Assembly: GCA_003537695.1 (NCBI GenBank)
Contig: DPRC01000188.1
Coordinates: 16,075 to 32,203 of the forward strand
DNA from: Polaribacter sp.
GTDB lineage: Bacteria; Bacteroidota; Bacteroidia; Flavobacteriales; Flavobacteriaceae
Direction: 5' to 3'
Length of the DNA: 16,129 bases
Position 1 is the first letter of the stretch, and each line of letters opens with the position of its first letter. Below the pieces are notes generated by a model that was given only the letters and a program-made list of their open reading frames with translations, searched no databases and had not been told where the DNA came from. A program made the position numbers and the translations under genes. Of this stretch, positions 8,515 to 15,271 are shown in pieces.

Positions 8515-9405
8515 TTAAGAGAACCTACGTTCGATAATCGTCATAAAACGAATTTCTAATGCTTCATGATTTTTCCAATCATAATCTGGCTTTACCATTT
8601 TATTAATAAATTTCTTAGCTTCTTTTTCAGTTTTAAAACTATTTAACTGTGAGACCACTCTGTTAAAATCTTCTTGACTGCCGTCAAATAAATTCTTCAC
8701 AAAAACAATTCTATCATTTAGGTCAATTTGAATATTTGCCTGTAATTTATCATTTAAAGACGTGGGTTTTAAAGGCTCAAAAAGATCTGCAATCAAATCT
8801 ACAGAAATAACATCTTCTAATTCCTCCTCTAAAGTTAAGGCAGGAGTTTCCACGATCTCCGTATCCGCCTCTTCCGAATCTATTGCCGTGGTGTCTTCAA
8901 AAATAAGATTTTCTAAGGCATCAAATGGCTGTTCTATCACAGGAGCTGTTTCAACTTCTTCCAATGGCGCGACGAAATCTTCCATTTCACTTTCTGGGGT
9001 AACCACTTCGTTGGATTCTGCTTCCTGCGCTTCCTCTTCCACCTCTTCTTCAGAGGAGCTGTTTCCAACTTCAGGTGCTATTTGCTTATTTTCAACTTCT
9101 TTTTCAACTTCTAATGGTGCAATTGCTAGCTGTTCGATAACCGTTTCTATTTCTTCGATTGCGGCTAACTCAGCTGCAATATATTTTTTATTTTCGTATG
9201 CCTTTTTAACAACCGCTGTTAGTTCTTCTTTCGTATCCTTTAGGTTGGGCGTTGCATTTACATACTCTTCAACAAATGCTAAAACTGATAATTTTTCATA
9301 AATCTCCTGTGCTTTTTGCTTTAACAAGAACACATTTTCCTTATTTTTCATCTGTAAAATGCTGTGTGCTAAACTCATTAAATCAGTTTCCAGTTTTTTG
9401 TGCAT
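8515..9405 (-). CDS. Acidic conserved flavobacterial protein, unknown function
   Basis: A 296-residue cytoplasmic protein in three parts. The N-terminal helical part (1-95) starts MHKKLETDLMSLAHSILQMKNKE. A long central spacer (about 96-205) is extremely rich in Glu, with clusters such as SSSEEEVEEE, and is probably disordered. The C-terminal part (about 213-296) is ordered, contains SLNDKL and NDRIVFVKNLFDGSQEDFN, and ends in WKNHEALEIRFMTIIERRF. I recognise the C-terminal pattern as recurrent in flavobacteria beside tdk, but know no function. It has no signal peptide. It is divergent from tdk by 100 bp and heads the operon with the glycosyltransferase. The Glu-rich spacer suggests a linker between two binding domains, which is inference. 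Confidence 0.82.
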   Translation of the reverse strand: MHKKLETDLMSLAHSILQMKNKENVFLLKQKAQEIYEKLSVLAFVEEYVNATPNLKDTKEELTAVVKKAYENKKYIAAELAAIEEIETVIEQLAIAPLEVEKEVENKQIAPEVGNSSSEEEVEEEAQEAESNEVVTPESEMEDFVAPLEEVETAPVIEQPFDALENLIFEDTTAIDSEEADTEIVETPALTLEEELEDVISVDLIADLFEPLKPTSLNDKLQANIQIDLNDRIVFVKNLFDGSQEDFNRVVSQLNSFKTEKEAKKFINKMVKPDYDWKNHEALEIRFMTIIERRFS

Positions 9406-9445
9406 AAGTTGTAAGTTGAAGTTATTTTTTAGCCGTAAATTTTAA

Positions 9446-9453
9446 TAAATTTG
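9446..9453 (+). promoter_or_regulatory. Candidate -7 promoter element for tdk-alr
   Basis: TAAATTTG is a perfect match to the Bacteroidota -7 element TAnnTTTG, 52 bp before the tdk ATG. It would give a leader of about 45 nt. The nearest TTG (9416-9418) is 27 bp upstream, longer than the usual spacing, so the -33 element is unclear. Confidence 0.5.
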
Positions 9454-9505
9454 TGAAACAGCAAAGTAATACAAAATTTAAAATTTTAAAGCCTAAAAAT
9501 ACGAA

Positions 9506-10141
9506 ATGTTTCTTGAAAATACAGTAAATCATACAGAACAATTTGGTTGGATTGAAGTAATCTGTGGCTCGATGTTTTCCGGTAAAACAGAAGAACTTAT
9601 TAGACGTTTAAAGCGTGCGCAGTTTGCAAAACAACGTGTAGAAATTTTCAAACCTTCTTTGGATACTCGGTATGACAATGACGAAGTAGTCTCTCATAAT
9701 GACAATAGAATTCGCTCTACTCCGGTTCCTGTGTCTTCTAATATTCGCTTGTTGGTAAATGATGTGGATGTGGTTGGCATTGATGAGGCCCAGTTTTTTG
9801 ATGATGAAATTGTTGCCGTGTGCAATGATTTGGCGAATAGCGGAATTCGCGTAATTGTTGCGGGTTTAGACATGGACTTTAAAGGCAATCCTTTTGGTCC
9901 GATGCCAGCTTTGATGGCAACTGCCGAATATGTAACCAAAGTGCATGCAGTATGCACCCACACTGGAAATTTAGCACATTATAGTTTTAGAAAAGCACAA
10001 AATGACAAAATTGTCATGCTTGGAGAGATGGAAGAATATGAGCCTTTGAGCAGGGCTGCTTATTACAAAGCATTGCAGCAGCAAAAAGAAGCGAAACTCC
10101 CCCCTAAAGATGCCAATACAAGTGTAACCGATATCGAATAA
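9506..10141 (+). CDS. tdk: Thymidine kinase
   Basis: A 211-residue type II thymidine kinase; it phosphorylates thymidine with ATP in pyrimidine salvage. Motifs: P-loop [10 protein letters not shown] (21-30), PSLDTRY (50-56), Walker B and catalytic acid IDEAQFF (92-98, Glu94) and the lasso region from AVCTHTG (148-154). The family normally has four zinc-binding cysteines in two pairs. Here only C150 remains: the second position of the first pair is Thr153, and the YxxxCRxC pair reads YEPLSRAAY (S182, A185). I recall related flavobacterial enzymes with the same loss, so the gene is probably functional but not zinc-binding. It is followed after 13 bp by alr, suggesting co-transcription. Confidence 0.95.
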   Translation: MFLENTVNHTEQFGWIEVICGSMFSGKTEELIRRLKRAQFAKQRVEIFKPSLDTRYDNDEVVSHNDNRIRSTPVPVSSNIRLLVNDVDVVGIDEAQFFDDEIVAVCNDLANSGIRVIVAGLDMDFKGNPFGPMPALMATAEYVTKVHAVCTHTGNLAHYSFRKAQNDKIVMLGEMEEYEPLSRAAYYKALQQQKEAKLPPKDANTSVTDIE

Positions 10142-10154
10142 CAATTCGCCACAA

Positions 10155-11255
10155 ATGAACAATCACGTTACTGTTTTAGAAATTGATGGAAAAGCCTTGG
10201 AGCACAACCTCAACTATTTCAAAGGGAAGTTACAAACGGCAACCAAAGTACTAGCGGTTGTAAAAGCTTTTGGCTATGGAAGCGATGGCGTTCAAGTAGC
10301 TCGGTTTTTAGAACACAAAGTAGACTACTTTGCAGTTGCCTATACCCATGAGGGGGTTGCTTTGCGTGAAGCAGGAGTTCAAACTCCAATTTTAGTATTA
10401 CACCCACATCTTCAGAATTTACAGGCGATCATTGATTTTCAATTAGAGCCTGGCTTGTATAATTTCACTATTTTTAATGCGTTCTTAAAATTAACGCGTG
10501 AAAAATCTCTTGACCAGTATCCCGTTCATTTAAAATTTAATACTGGCTTAAATCGATTGGGCTTTTCAGCAGCAGCGATTCCAGAAATTTTAATGCATTT
10601 AAAAGCGCCTACTGCTTTAAAAATACAGTCGTTATTTTCACATTTAGCTGCGAGTGAAGACGCAGCAGAAAAAGCGTTCACTTCTAATCAAATTGAGCAA
10701 TTCACCGCAATCAAAGAAGCTGTTTGTGCAGCTTTAGCGTACACCCCCATGCTGCATCTTTTAAATACGTCTGGCGTTGTAAATTACCCTCAAGCACAGT
10801 TTGATATGGTTCGAATTGGGATTGGTTTGTATGGCTTTGGAAATGACAAAAAAGAAACAGCGCAGTTAAAAAATACACACAATTTAAAGTCAATCATTTC
10901 TCAAATCCATCCGATTGCACCTGGAGAAACTGTTGGTTATAATAGAGCTTTTGCAGCCAAAGCGGCTACAAAAACAGCTACCATTCCTATTGGACATGCA
11001 GATGGTTTGTCTCGGCGGCTGGGAAATACAAAAGGATTTGTTCGCATACAAAATCAAGATGCTCCAATTATTGGAAATGTATGCATGGATATGATCATGG
11101 TAGATGTTACCCATATTGATTGTAATGAAGGGGATGCAGTCATTGTCTTTAATACGCAAGAGATGATCCAACATATTGCGGATATTTCTGAAACGATTGT
11201 CTATGAGACACTCACAGCAATTTCACCTCGGGTTCATAAAACACTCAAGACATAA
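10155..11255 (+). CDS. alr: Alanine racemase
   Basis: A 366-residue fold-type III PLP enzyme that makes D-alanine for peptidoglycan. Visible features: Schiff-base Lys37 in AVVKAFGYG (usually AVVKANAYG), GLNRLGF (131-137, Arg134), R220 in RIGIGLYG (contact to the PLP pyridine nitrogen), the second catalytic residue Tyr262 in GETVGYNRAF, and GNVCMDM (308-314) lining the active site from the partner subunit. The length is normal. It is the second gene after tdk, with no terminator between them. No clear hairpin terminator follows; the next gene is convergent, 67 bp away. Confidence 0.96.
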   Translation: MNNHVTVLEIDGKALEHNLNYFKGKLQTATKVLAVVKAFGYGSDGVQVARFLEHKVDYFAVAYTHEGVALREAGVQTPILVLHPHLQNLQAIIDFQLEPGLYNFTIFNAFLKLTREKSLDQYPVHLKFNTGLNRLGFSAAAIPEILMHLKAPTALKIQSLFSHLAASEDAAEKAFTSNQIEQFTAIKEAVCAALAYTPMLHLLNTSGVVNYPQAQFDMVRIGIGLYGFGNDKKETAQLKNTHNLKSIISQIHPIAPGETVGYNRAFAAKAATKTATIPIGHADGLSRRLGNTKGFVRIQNQDAPIIGNVCMDMIMVDVTHIDCNEGDAVIVFNTQEMIQHIADISETIVYETLTAISPRVHKTLKT

Positions 11256-11322
11256 TTTTTAAAATTTAATCCTTATTTTTCATTGCTGCACAGCGTTCAG
11301 CATCTAATAAATTGGGAAATAT

Positions 11323-11685
11323 CTAATGTTCAGCCTTCAAAAGAAGTTCTTTTGGCAAGCTAAAAGCACCGCGTTTTATTTCCCAAACCTTAGAAATTTG
11401 AGAAACCTTCAATTCTGAATACAGATGCGGAAAGCGTCCACTGCGATGGTCTTCTGGAAATGGCAGTTCAAATACCAAGGCCTCTTTAAATTCATTTTTT
11501 TTAAGTTCGAGTAACAGCAGTGTTTCATAGTCCTCGAAAAAGAAGGATAAGGTAGCCGCTAACTGGGCCGCCGTTGAAAGGTGAACAAAGCCATCTTTTT
11601 CATCAATAGACGTTTTAATACATCCAATTTCTTGTGCCTTTTCCCATTGTTTTTTAGTCAATATTTTATAAGTGTCTATGCTCAT
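11323..11685 (-). CDS. DUF952 family protein
   Basis: A 120-residue cytoplasmic protein from MSIDTYKILTKKQWEKA. It fits DUF952: YKI...W..A near the start, DGFVHLST (31-38), a short LLLLEL strand, and FPHLYSEL (84-92 region) near the C-terminal end. The biochemical function is not established. I prefer the ATG at 11683-11685, which gives the usual DUF952 N-terminus; an upstream in-frame ATG at 11704-11706 adds MHKEKDT. It stands alone, convergent with alr. Confidence 0.85.
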   Translation of the reverse strand: MSIDTYKILTKKQWEKAQEIGCIKTSIDEKDGFVHLSTAAQLAATLSFFFEDYETLLLLELKKNEFKEALVFELPFPEDHRSGRFPHLYSELKVSQISKVWEIKRGAFSLPKELLLKAEH

Positions 11686-11813
11686 AGTATCCTTTTCTTT
11701 GTGCATCCTTTGCGTTTACAAAAATAAGGCTAAAAATGAAAACAATAAGCGCTTGTTCCTCTGATATCATTTATTATTTCAACTAAAAAACTACAGGATT
11801 GCAGTACAATTTA

Positions 11814-11856
11814 AAGCACCTGCATCCCTAAAAATAAATAGGGGTTACAGGTGCTT
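11814..11856. other. Strong two-stem hairpin, possible terminator
   Basis: Outer arms AAGCACCTG (11814-11822) and CAGGTGCTT (11848-11856) pair perfectly. Inside, CCCTA (11826-11830) pairs with TAGGG (11839-11843), leaving an 8-base A-rich loop and a small internal loop. It lies between the minus-strand secreted-protein gene ending at 11948 and the DUF952 gene, so it could end the former or sit in the leader of the latter. There is no clean U-tract on either strand, so intrinsic termination is uncertain. Nothing else was recognised in 11707-11947. Confidence 0.6.
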
Positions 11857-11947
11857 AAATGAAGTGTTAAAAGCAGAGAACAGCTGTTTTACCATCGCAT
11901 TCTTCTACAAAGAAGCCTTTCTGCTGCTCTTTTTAGAAATCACGAAC

Positions 11948-12454
11948 TTATTTCGCTCTTTTCATGGTTGCTGTTGCAATGATTTGAAGGCCTTCTGGTC
12001 CTTTTACGATATATTTATACTCGAACGTATCCTTGTCATTTGGCAATAGATTTAATTCCCAAGAGTCTACATACGTGTCTTTACCTGCCGTTAAACCTGA
12101 CGTATTCACATCGGTCTGAATTGATATAACTCCAGCTTTGTTGCTTTGTAGAGTCCCCACTGGCTTGTTTTGGAGTCCGCAATAATGCGTTGAATGTAAG
12201 CGATTATTTTGCAGGTTAAAGATGGTGAGCATTTCCATTCCATCTTCGTCACTCTCCTCTAATAAGGCACTTCCAGCGGCTCGTATGCTGTAATTTAAAG
12301 TGAACTTCACTGAGCTCCCATTTGTTTTATTTAAAATCCCTACCCACTCACCTTCCAGCGTTTTTAATGCTTCAAAAGTATTGGCGTCACTTGGTGCGTT
12401 TACATTTCCAAAAAAGGAAAATAACATACATGATATTCCTACTAAATAGTTCAT
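11948..12454 (-). CDS. Secreted beta-barrel-like protein (DUF1579/lipocalin-like)
   Basis: A 168-residue protein with a Sec signal peptide (MNYLVGISCMLFSFFGNVNA, likely cleavage after A20). The mature part has the look of small beta-barrel proteins related to DUF1579 or lipocalin-like families: LEGEWVG (33-39) near the start, alternating strands such as FTLNYSIRAAG, then EMLTIFNL (74-81) and HSTHYCGLQNKP (87-98). A ligand is not known. No lipobox is present, so it is probably periplasmic or secreted. It lies 69 bp downstream of the NTF2-like lipoprotein on the same strand, perhaps in one transcript. The family assignment is by pattern only and tentative. Confidence 0.78.
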   Translation of the reverse strand: MNYLVGISCMLFSFFGNVNAPSDANTFEALKTLEGEWVGILNKTNGSSVKFTLNYSIRAAGSALLEESDEDGMEMLTIFNLQNNRLHSTHYCGLQNKPVGTLQSNKAGVISIQTDVNTSGLTAGKDTYVDSWELNLLPNDKDTFEYKYIVKGPEGLQIIATATMKRAK

Positions 12455-12523
12455 AATTTTTTTGTTTTAGAGTATTCTTACTACTGTTTTTGAATTTTCA
12501 TAAACAGCTCGACATTATATGTG

Positions 12524-13036
12524 TTATTCGCTAACTATCCGCTCATTAACAGAAAATTCCTGTACTTTCCCATTTACAATTAAAGCATCGTGTACTTGGT
12601 TTAACTTCAAGGTATCCCCCTCTACAAGTAGGCTTAAATTATGTCCAGAAGTAACCCATTGTTTTACCACTCCTTCTTTTGTTGTAAACGTATTGGCGAT
12701 TAGAAAATTGGTGGTCCATTTTGGATTGGCATCACTTTCAAACCAATTTTTTAAAAAATTAAGATGCTCCTCTGAACTTTTAAAAACCTTTCCTTTTGCT
12801 CCTTTAACTTTAAACCCTTTTTCAGCATTCAAGCTTTGAATGGTCTGCAAGTCTTTCTCATTATGCGCTTTAATATATTGCTCCCAAACTTGAACGTTCG
12901 CCAAGTCTCCTGCAAAAAGCGGTGCCTTTACACCTTCGCTAATATCATACCCTATTATTTCTGGAACCACTTCTTTTGTTGGTTGTTGACAACTCACTAG
13001 GAGCACTAAAAGTGCCAATACTGTTAAATTTTTCAT
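12524..13036 (-). CDS. NTF2-like (SnoaL-type) lipoprotein
   Basis: A 170-residue lipoprotein with signal MKNLTVLALLVLLVSC (lipidated C16). The mature part resembles the NTF2-like cone fold: an opening helix VQVWEQYIKAHNEKDLQTIQ (48-67), a middle helix with LNFLKNWF, then beta strands including VVKQWVTSGHNL (123-134) and LNQVHDALIVNGKVQEF (145-161), the hallmark closing hairpin of the fold. The usual roles of such domains are small-ligand binding or catalysis; none can be assigned. The same fold occurs twice in the secreted protein at 14209, so fold-mates bracket the HxlR regulator. It is the likely first gene of a pair with the secreted beta protein. Confidence 0.8.
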   Translation of the reverse strand: MKNLTVLALLVLLVSCQQPTKEVVPEIIGYDISEGVKAPLFAGDLANVQVWEQYIKAHNEKDLQTIQSLNAEKGFKVKGAKGKVFKSSEEHLNFLKNWFESDANPKWTTNFLIANTFTTKEGVVKQWVTSGHNLSLLVEGDTLKLNQVHDALIVNGKVQEFSVNERIVSE

Positions 13037-13395
13037 ATGTTCATCGATTTATAATTGAGCACTAAAAATAGGCAAAATAACTATTAGTTTCAAATTAAAA
13101 TTATTTTATCAAACATCCCTTTATAGTTTCGATAATCCGAAGTGTGATTGTTCCTCTGAGCAGCGTATAGAAAGTAACAACATTTCTTCTGTTGGGATGT
13201 AATGGCTTACTTTAATAATGGCTTTTACTGAGATTAAAACCCATATTCAATTCGACGATCGTTACAAAGGTCATTTTAAAATAATTCTGATACGGGTTTG
13301 CTAAAAGTTGTTGTAAAGTAGAAATCCTGTTAACAGAAAAACTCTTGCCAAATATGACAAGAGTTTTTTTTAATTCGCAGACAGCGGTGTATCGC
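13037..13395. other. 359-bp intergenic region, possible gene remnant
   Basis: No complete gene was found. It holds the upstream region of the minus-strand NTF2-like lipoprotein and, at the other end, a terminator (13337-13371). A minus-strand frame is open from 13246 to a TAA at 13121-13123 (41 codons) but lacks an ATG near its upstream end and matches no family I know, so it may be chance or a remnant. A 9-bp direct repeat TAATGGCTT occurs at 13200-13208 and 13216-13224. Confidence 0.5.
13337..13371. terminator. Rho-independent terminator downstream of the HxlR gene
   Basis: Arms AAAAACTCTTG (13337-13347) and CAAGAGTTTTT (13358-13368) flank a 10-base loop. On the minus strand it lies 25 bp beyond the HxlR stop and has a five-base U-tract. 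On the plus strand the tract is longer, eight T (13364-13371), yet no plus-strand gene was found upstream of it. Confidence 0.88.
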
Positions 13396-13866
13396 TTACG
13401 CTAATATCAGTTCAGACAACTCCTCAACAAAGTTCAGGTAGTCTGCTTTTCTTTTTTCTTCAAATAAGGTACGGCTGTTTGAAAAGTCCTCTTTGAGGGC
13501 TATTTGCGACGCATCTAAAGTAGCTTCATCTATAGAATCGATAGAAAACATGTACATCTCCATGATAATAGGTAAAACTAAGAGGCCAGCACTTGTTGCT
13601 ATGTAACGTGTACTTTTCTTTGTTCCATTAGGATCTAATTTTCTAAGCAGATCTGACTCTACTAGGAACTTCAATCTACTTGCAAGAATATTGGTTGCTA
13701 TCTTCTCTTTAGAGCTTTTAAACTCTTTAAATCTGCATTTTTTATGCAAAATAACATCTCTCATGATTAACAAAGACCATTTGTCACCTAAGATTCTTAC
13801 AGATTCAGCGATCGCGCAGGTGCGTGGAGCCTTTACTTTTTTTGTTTGTAAACTATTAAAACTCAT
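13396..13866 (-). CDS. HxlR-family transcriptional regulator
   Basis: A 156-residue winged helix-turn-helix regulator of the HxlR (DUF24) group. The domain (about 14-105) opens with CAIAESVRILGDKWSLLIMRDV, including the family's near-invariant N-terminal cysteine (C17), the redox or electrophile sensor in studied members such as YodB and HypR. RFKEFKSS (45-52) precedes the recognition region IATNILASRLKFLVESDLL, followed by a wing ending in YIAT. A helical tail of about 50 residues follows, longer than in minimal HxlR proteins. Its own promoter region has an imperfect palindrome covering a TAnnTTTG box, consistent with autoregulation. It is divergent from the tandem NTF2-like secreted protein, a candidate target. 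The effector is unknown. Confidence 0.9.
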   Translation of the reverse strand: MSFNSLQTKKVKAPRTCAIAESVRILGDKWSLLIMRDVILHKKCRFKEFKSSKEKIATNILASRLKFLVESDLLRKLDPNGTKKSTRYIATSAGLLVLPIIMEMYMFSIDSIDEATLDASQIALKEDFSNSRTLFEEKRKADYLNFVEELSELILA

Positions 13867-13890
13867 AATTTTTGGGGGTTTGTATAAATT

Positions 13891-13910
13891 TATTGTACAA
13901 AGGTATAGTA
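13891..13910 (-). promoter_or_regulatory. HxlR promoter with overlapping palindromic operator
   Basis: On the minus strand TACCTTTG (13905-13898) perfectly matches TAnnTTTG, and would give a leader of about 25 nt to the HxlR ATG. The box lies in an imperfect palindrome: TACTATAC (13910-13903), a 4-bp spacer, then GTACAATA (13898-13891), with 6 of 8 positions symmetric. Operators of this layout over the own promoter are usual for HxlR proteins. A -33 TTG lies 14 bp upstream (13922-13920), closer than normal. Confidence 0.5.
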
Positions 13911-14067
13911 ATAATACAACAAGTTGCAGTATTCAAGTAAAAGATTCTTACTAATTGCTATAAAGGAGCCTGTTTGCGTAATAAAAATTCCTTAAAATTC
14001 AATTTCGGGTAAATACCTCATTCTAAATATAAATCAAAAAAACACTTCTTTTAGACAACTAATTATG

Positions 14068-14085
14068 TAGGTTTGTTTGAACAAA
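14068..14085 (+). promoter_or_regulatory. Candidate -7 element with adjoining inverted repeat
   Basis: TAGGTTTG (14068-14075) perfectly matches TAnnTTTG on the plus strand, 133 bp before the ATG of the tandem NTF2-like gene. It overlaps an inverted repeat TTTGTT-TG-AACAAA (14072-14085) that would span the transcription start. No -33 TTG at the usual distance was seen. It does not resemble the palindrome at the HxlR promoter. Confidence 0.4.
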
Positions 14086-14208
14086 GTCTATTTTTCAGGA
14101 TGGTGTCTCAAAAGAGCTGTTTGTAAAAGCAATGCGTTTTTTCACTCAGAACTAAAGTCACACGATTGTGAAAAAAATCTTATTTATAAACCACTAATAA
14201 TAATTAAA

Positions 14209-15153
14209 ATGAAAAACACAACATTCACAAGGAACACCTTTCAGGTAAAAGCGATTGTATGCAGTATTTTTTTAAGTAGTACGTTATTTTTAAATGCACA
14301 ATCTGCTGGTATTTTTTCAGGAACAGGAGAAAATAACGGAAAATCATTTTCAATGGGAACGGACGCTGCTACAGCTACTGTTCAAAAAATAGCCAAAGCT
14401 TACAGTGCGAAAGACGTAGACTTACTCATGACAAACTACAGTGAAGAGTTTGCAAAGAATGCGTATGAAGGAAACAAAAAATGGTTGGAATCTATGACTA
14501 CAATTGTAATGGATCCTTACATGATAATTCCTGTTAAAATGGAAGGTTCTGAAGATACGATGGTATTGACTTGGTCTGTAGAAGACAGAAACAGTGCAAA
14601 TGGCTCAAAAGAAAAACTAAATCTTATGGAAATTTTCACGGTTGGCAAAGACCACAAAGTAAATAATTTCTCACAGTGGGTTCGGAAACCAGAAACCAAT
14701 GAATTTGGCTTGAACTACGGTGGAAAATTTATTGGTGATGGTACTTCAGAATACAGTGGAAGTGCATTGGTTTTCTCAAACCGTGGTGAAGTTGAAGCAA
14801 TTGAAAAATTAGTTGAAAACTACAATAAGATGGATGGAAAAGCCTGCGCTACTGCTTTTACTAAAGACGCGGTATTGGTCGATTCTGAAGGAAACAAATA
14901 CATCTTAGATGACGCTACTTGGGCTGCTACTTTTAACGATTACAAAGAAGTGTCTTGGAAAATATCAGGAATCCTTCCTGTAAAAATTCAAAACACAGAT
15001 CCAGAGTCGGGAGTAACAGTATACTCAAGAGAAAAGAGAGTTTTTAAAGATGGAACCGTTTGGGAAAAAGAGCTTGTAGAGCAGTTTTACTTTAACATGG
15101 ACGGTAAAATTTCTAAAGTCGATCAATATGCAAGAAATATTCCTAAAAAATAA
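14209..15153 (+). CDS. Secreted protein with two tandem NTF2-like domains
   Basis: A 314-residue protein with a Sec signal peptide (hydrophobic 15-28, likely cleavage after NA at 29-30). The mature part is an internal duplication. Repeat 1 (about 33-160) and repeat 2 (about 172-308) each open with a Gly/Ser-rich stretch, then a helix (VQKIAKAYSAKDVDLLMTNY against IEKLVENYNKMDGKACATAF), then a Trp-led helix, then PVKM or PVKI, and close with the NTF2-like hairpin (DHKVNNFSQW against DGKISKVDQY). The role is unknown; NTF2-like folds bind small ligands or act as scaffolds. The frame is open upstream to a TTG at 14077, but only the ATG at 14209 gives a signal peptide at the N-terminus. It is divergent from the HxlR regulator and ends at a strong terminator. 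Confidence 0.87.
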   Translation: MKNTTFTRNTFQVKAIVCSIFLSSTLFLNAQSAGIFSGTGENNGKSFSMGTDAATATVQKIAKAYSAKDVDLLMTNYSEEFAKNAYEGNKKWLESMTTIVMDPYMIIPVKMEGSEDTMVLTWSVEDRNSANGSKEKLNLMEIFTVGKDHKVNNFSQWVRKPETNEFGLNYGGKFIGDGTSEYSGSALVFSNRGEVEAIEKLVENYNKMDGKACATAFTKDAVLVDSEGNKYILDDATWAATFNDYKEVSWKISGILPVKIQNTDPESGVTVYSREKRVFKDGTVWEKELVEQFYFNMDGKISKVDQYARNIPKK

Positions 15154-15179
15154 GAAGAACACACTTCTGTTTTAAATAC

Positions 15180-15212
15180 AAAACCCCAACCGACACCGGT
15201 TGGGGTTTTTTT
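15180..15212 (+). terminator. Rho-independent terminator of the tandem NTF2-like gene
   Basis: Twelve-bp arms AAACCCCAACCG (15181-15192) and CGGTTGGGGTTT (15197-15208) around ACAC, then T to 15212. It begins 27 bp after the stop codon. On the minus strand a shorter four-base U-tract could also serve the convergent S24 repressor gene. Confidence 0.93.
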
Positions 15213-15271
15213 ATGCATTCTTTAAAAGTAATTTTTCCGAGGCACCTCTTATTTGCAGGTACCAATCCGCT

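Larger units (their letters stand above)
13867..14208. other. 342-bp divergent intergenic region
   Basis: This stretch separates the HxlR gene (minus) from the tandem NTF2-like gene (plus) and holds the two candidate promoter/operator sites listed separately. Downstream of the plus-strand site is a leader of roughly 125 nt with a small hairpin, TCACA (14158-14162) and TGTGA (14167-14171) around CGAT. No gene or known RNA element was recognised in the rest. Confidence 0.5.

Noticed and set aside
8762..9301. Plus-strand Ser-rich open frame of 179 codons
   Set aside because: It is the antisense image of the Glu-rich linker (Glu codons read as Ser/Phe in reverse). The low-complexity composition comes from that, not from a real gene.
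13121..13246. Minus-strand 41-codon frame as a real gene
   Set aside because: There is no ATG near its 5' end, a TGA stops it directly upstream, and the residues match no known family. Chance is a sufficient explanation, so it is kept only as a possible remnant.
14077..14208. TTG-started N-terminal extension of the tandem NTF2-like protein
   Set aside because: It would bury the signal peptide 44 residues inside the protein; the ATG at 14209 is directly followed by a normal Sec signal.
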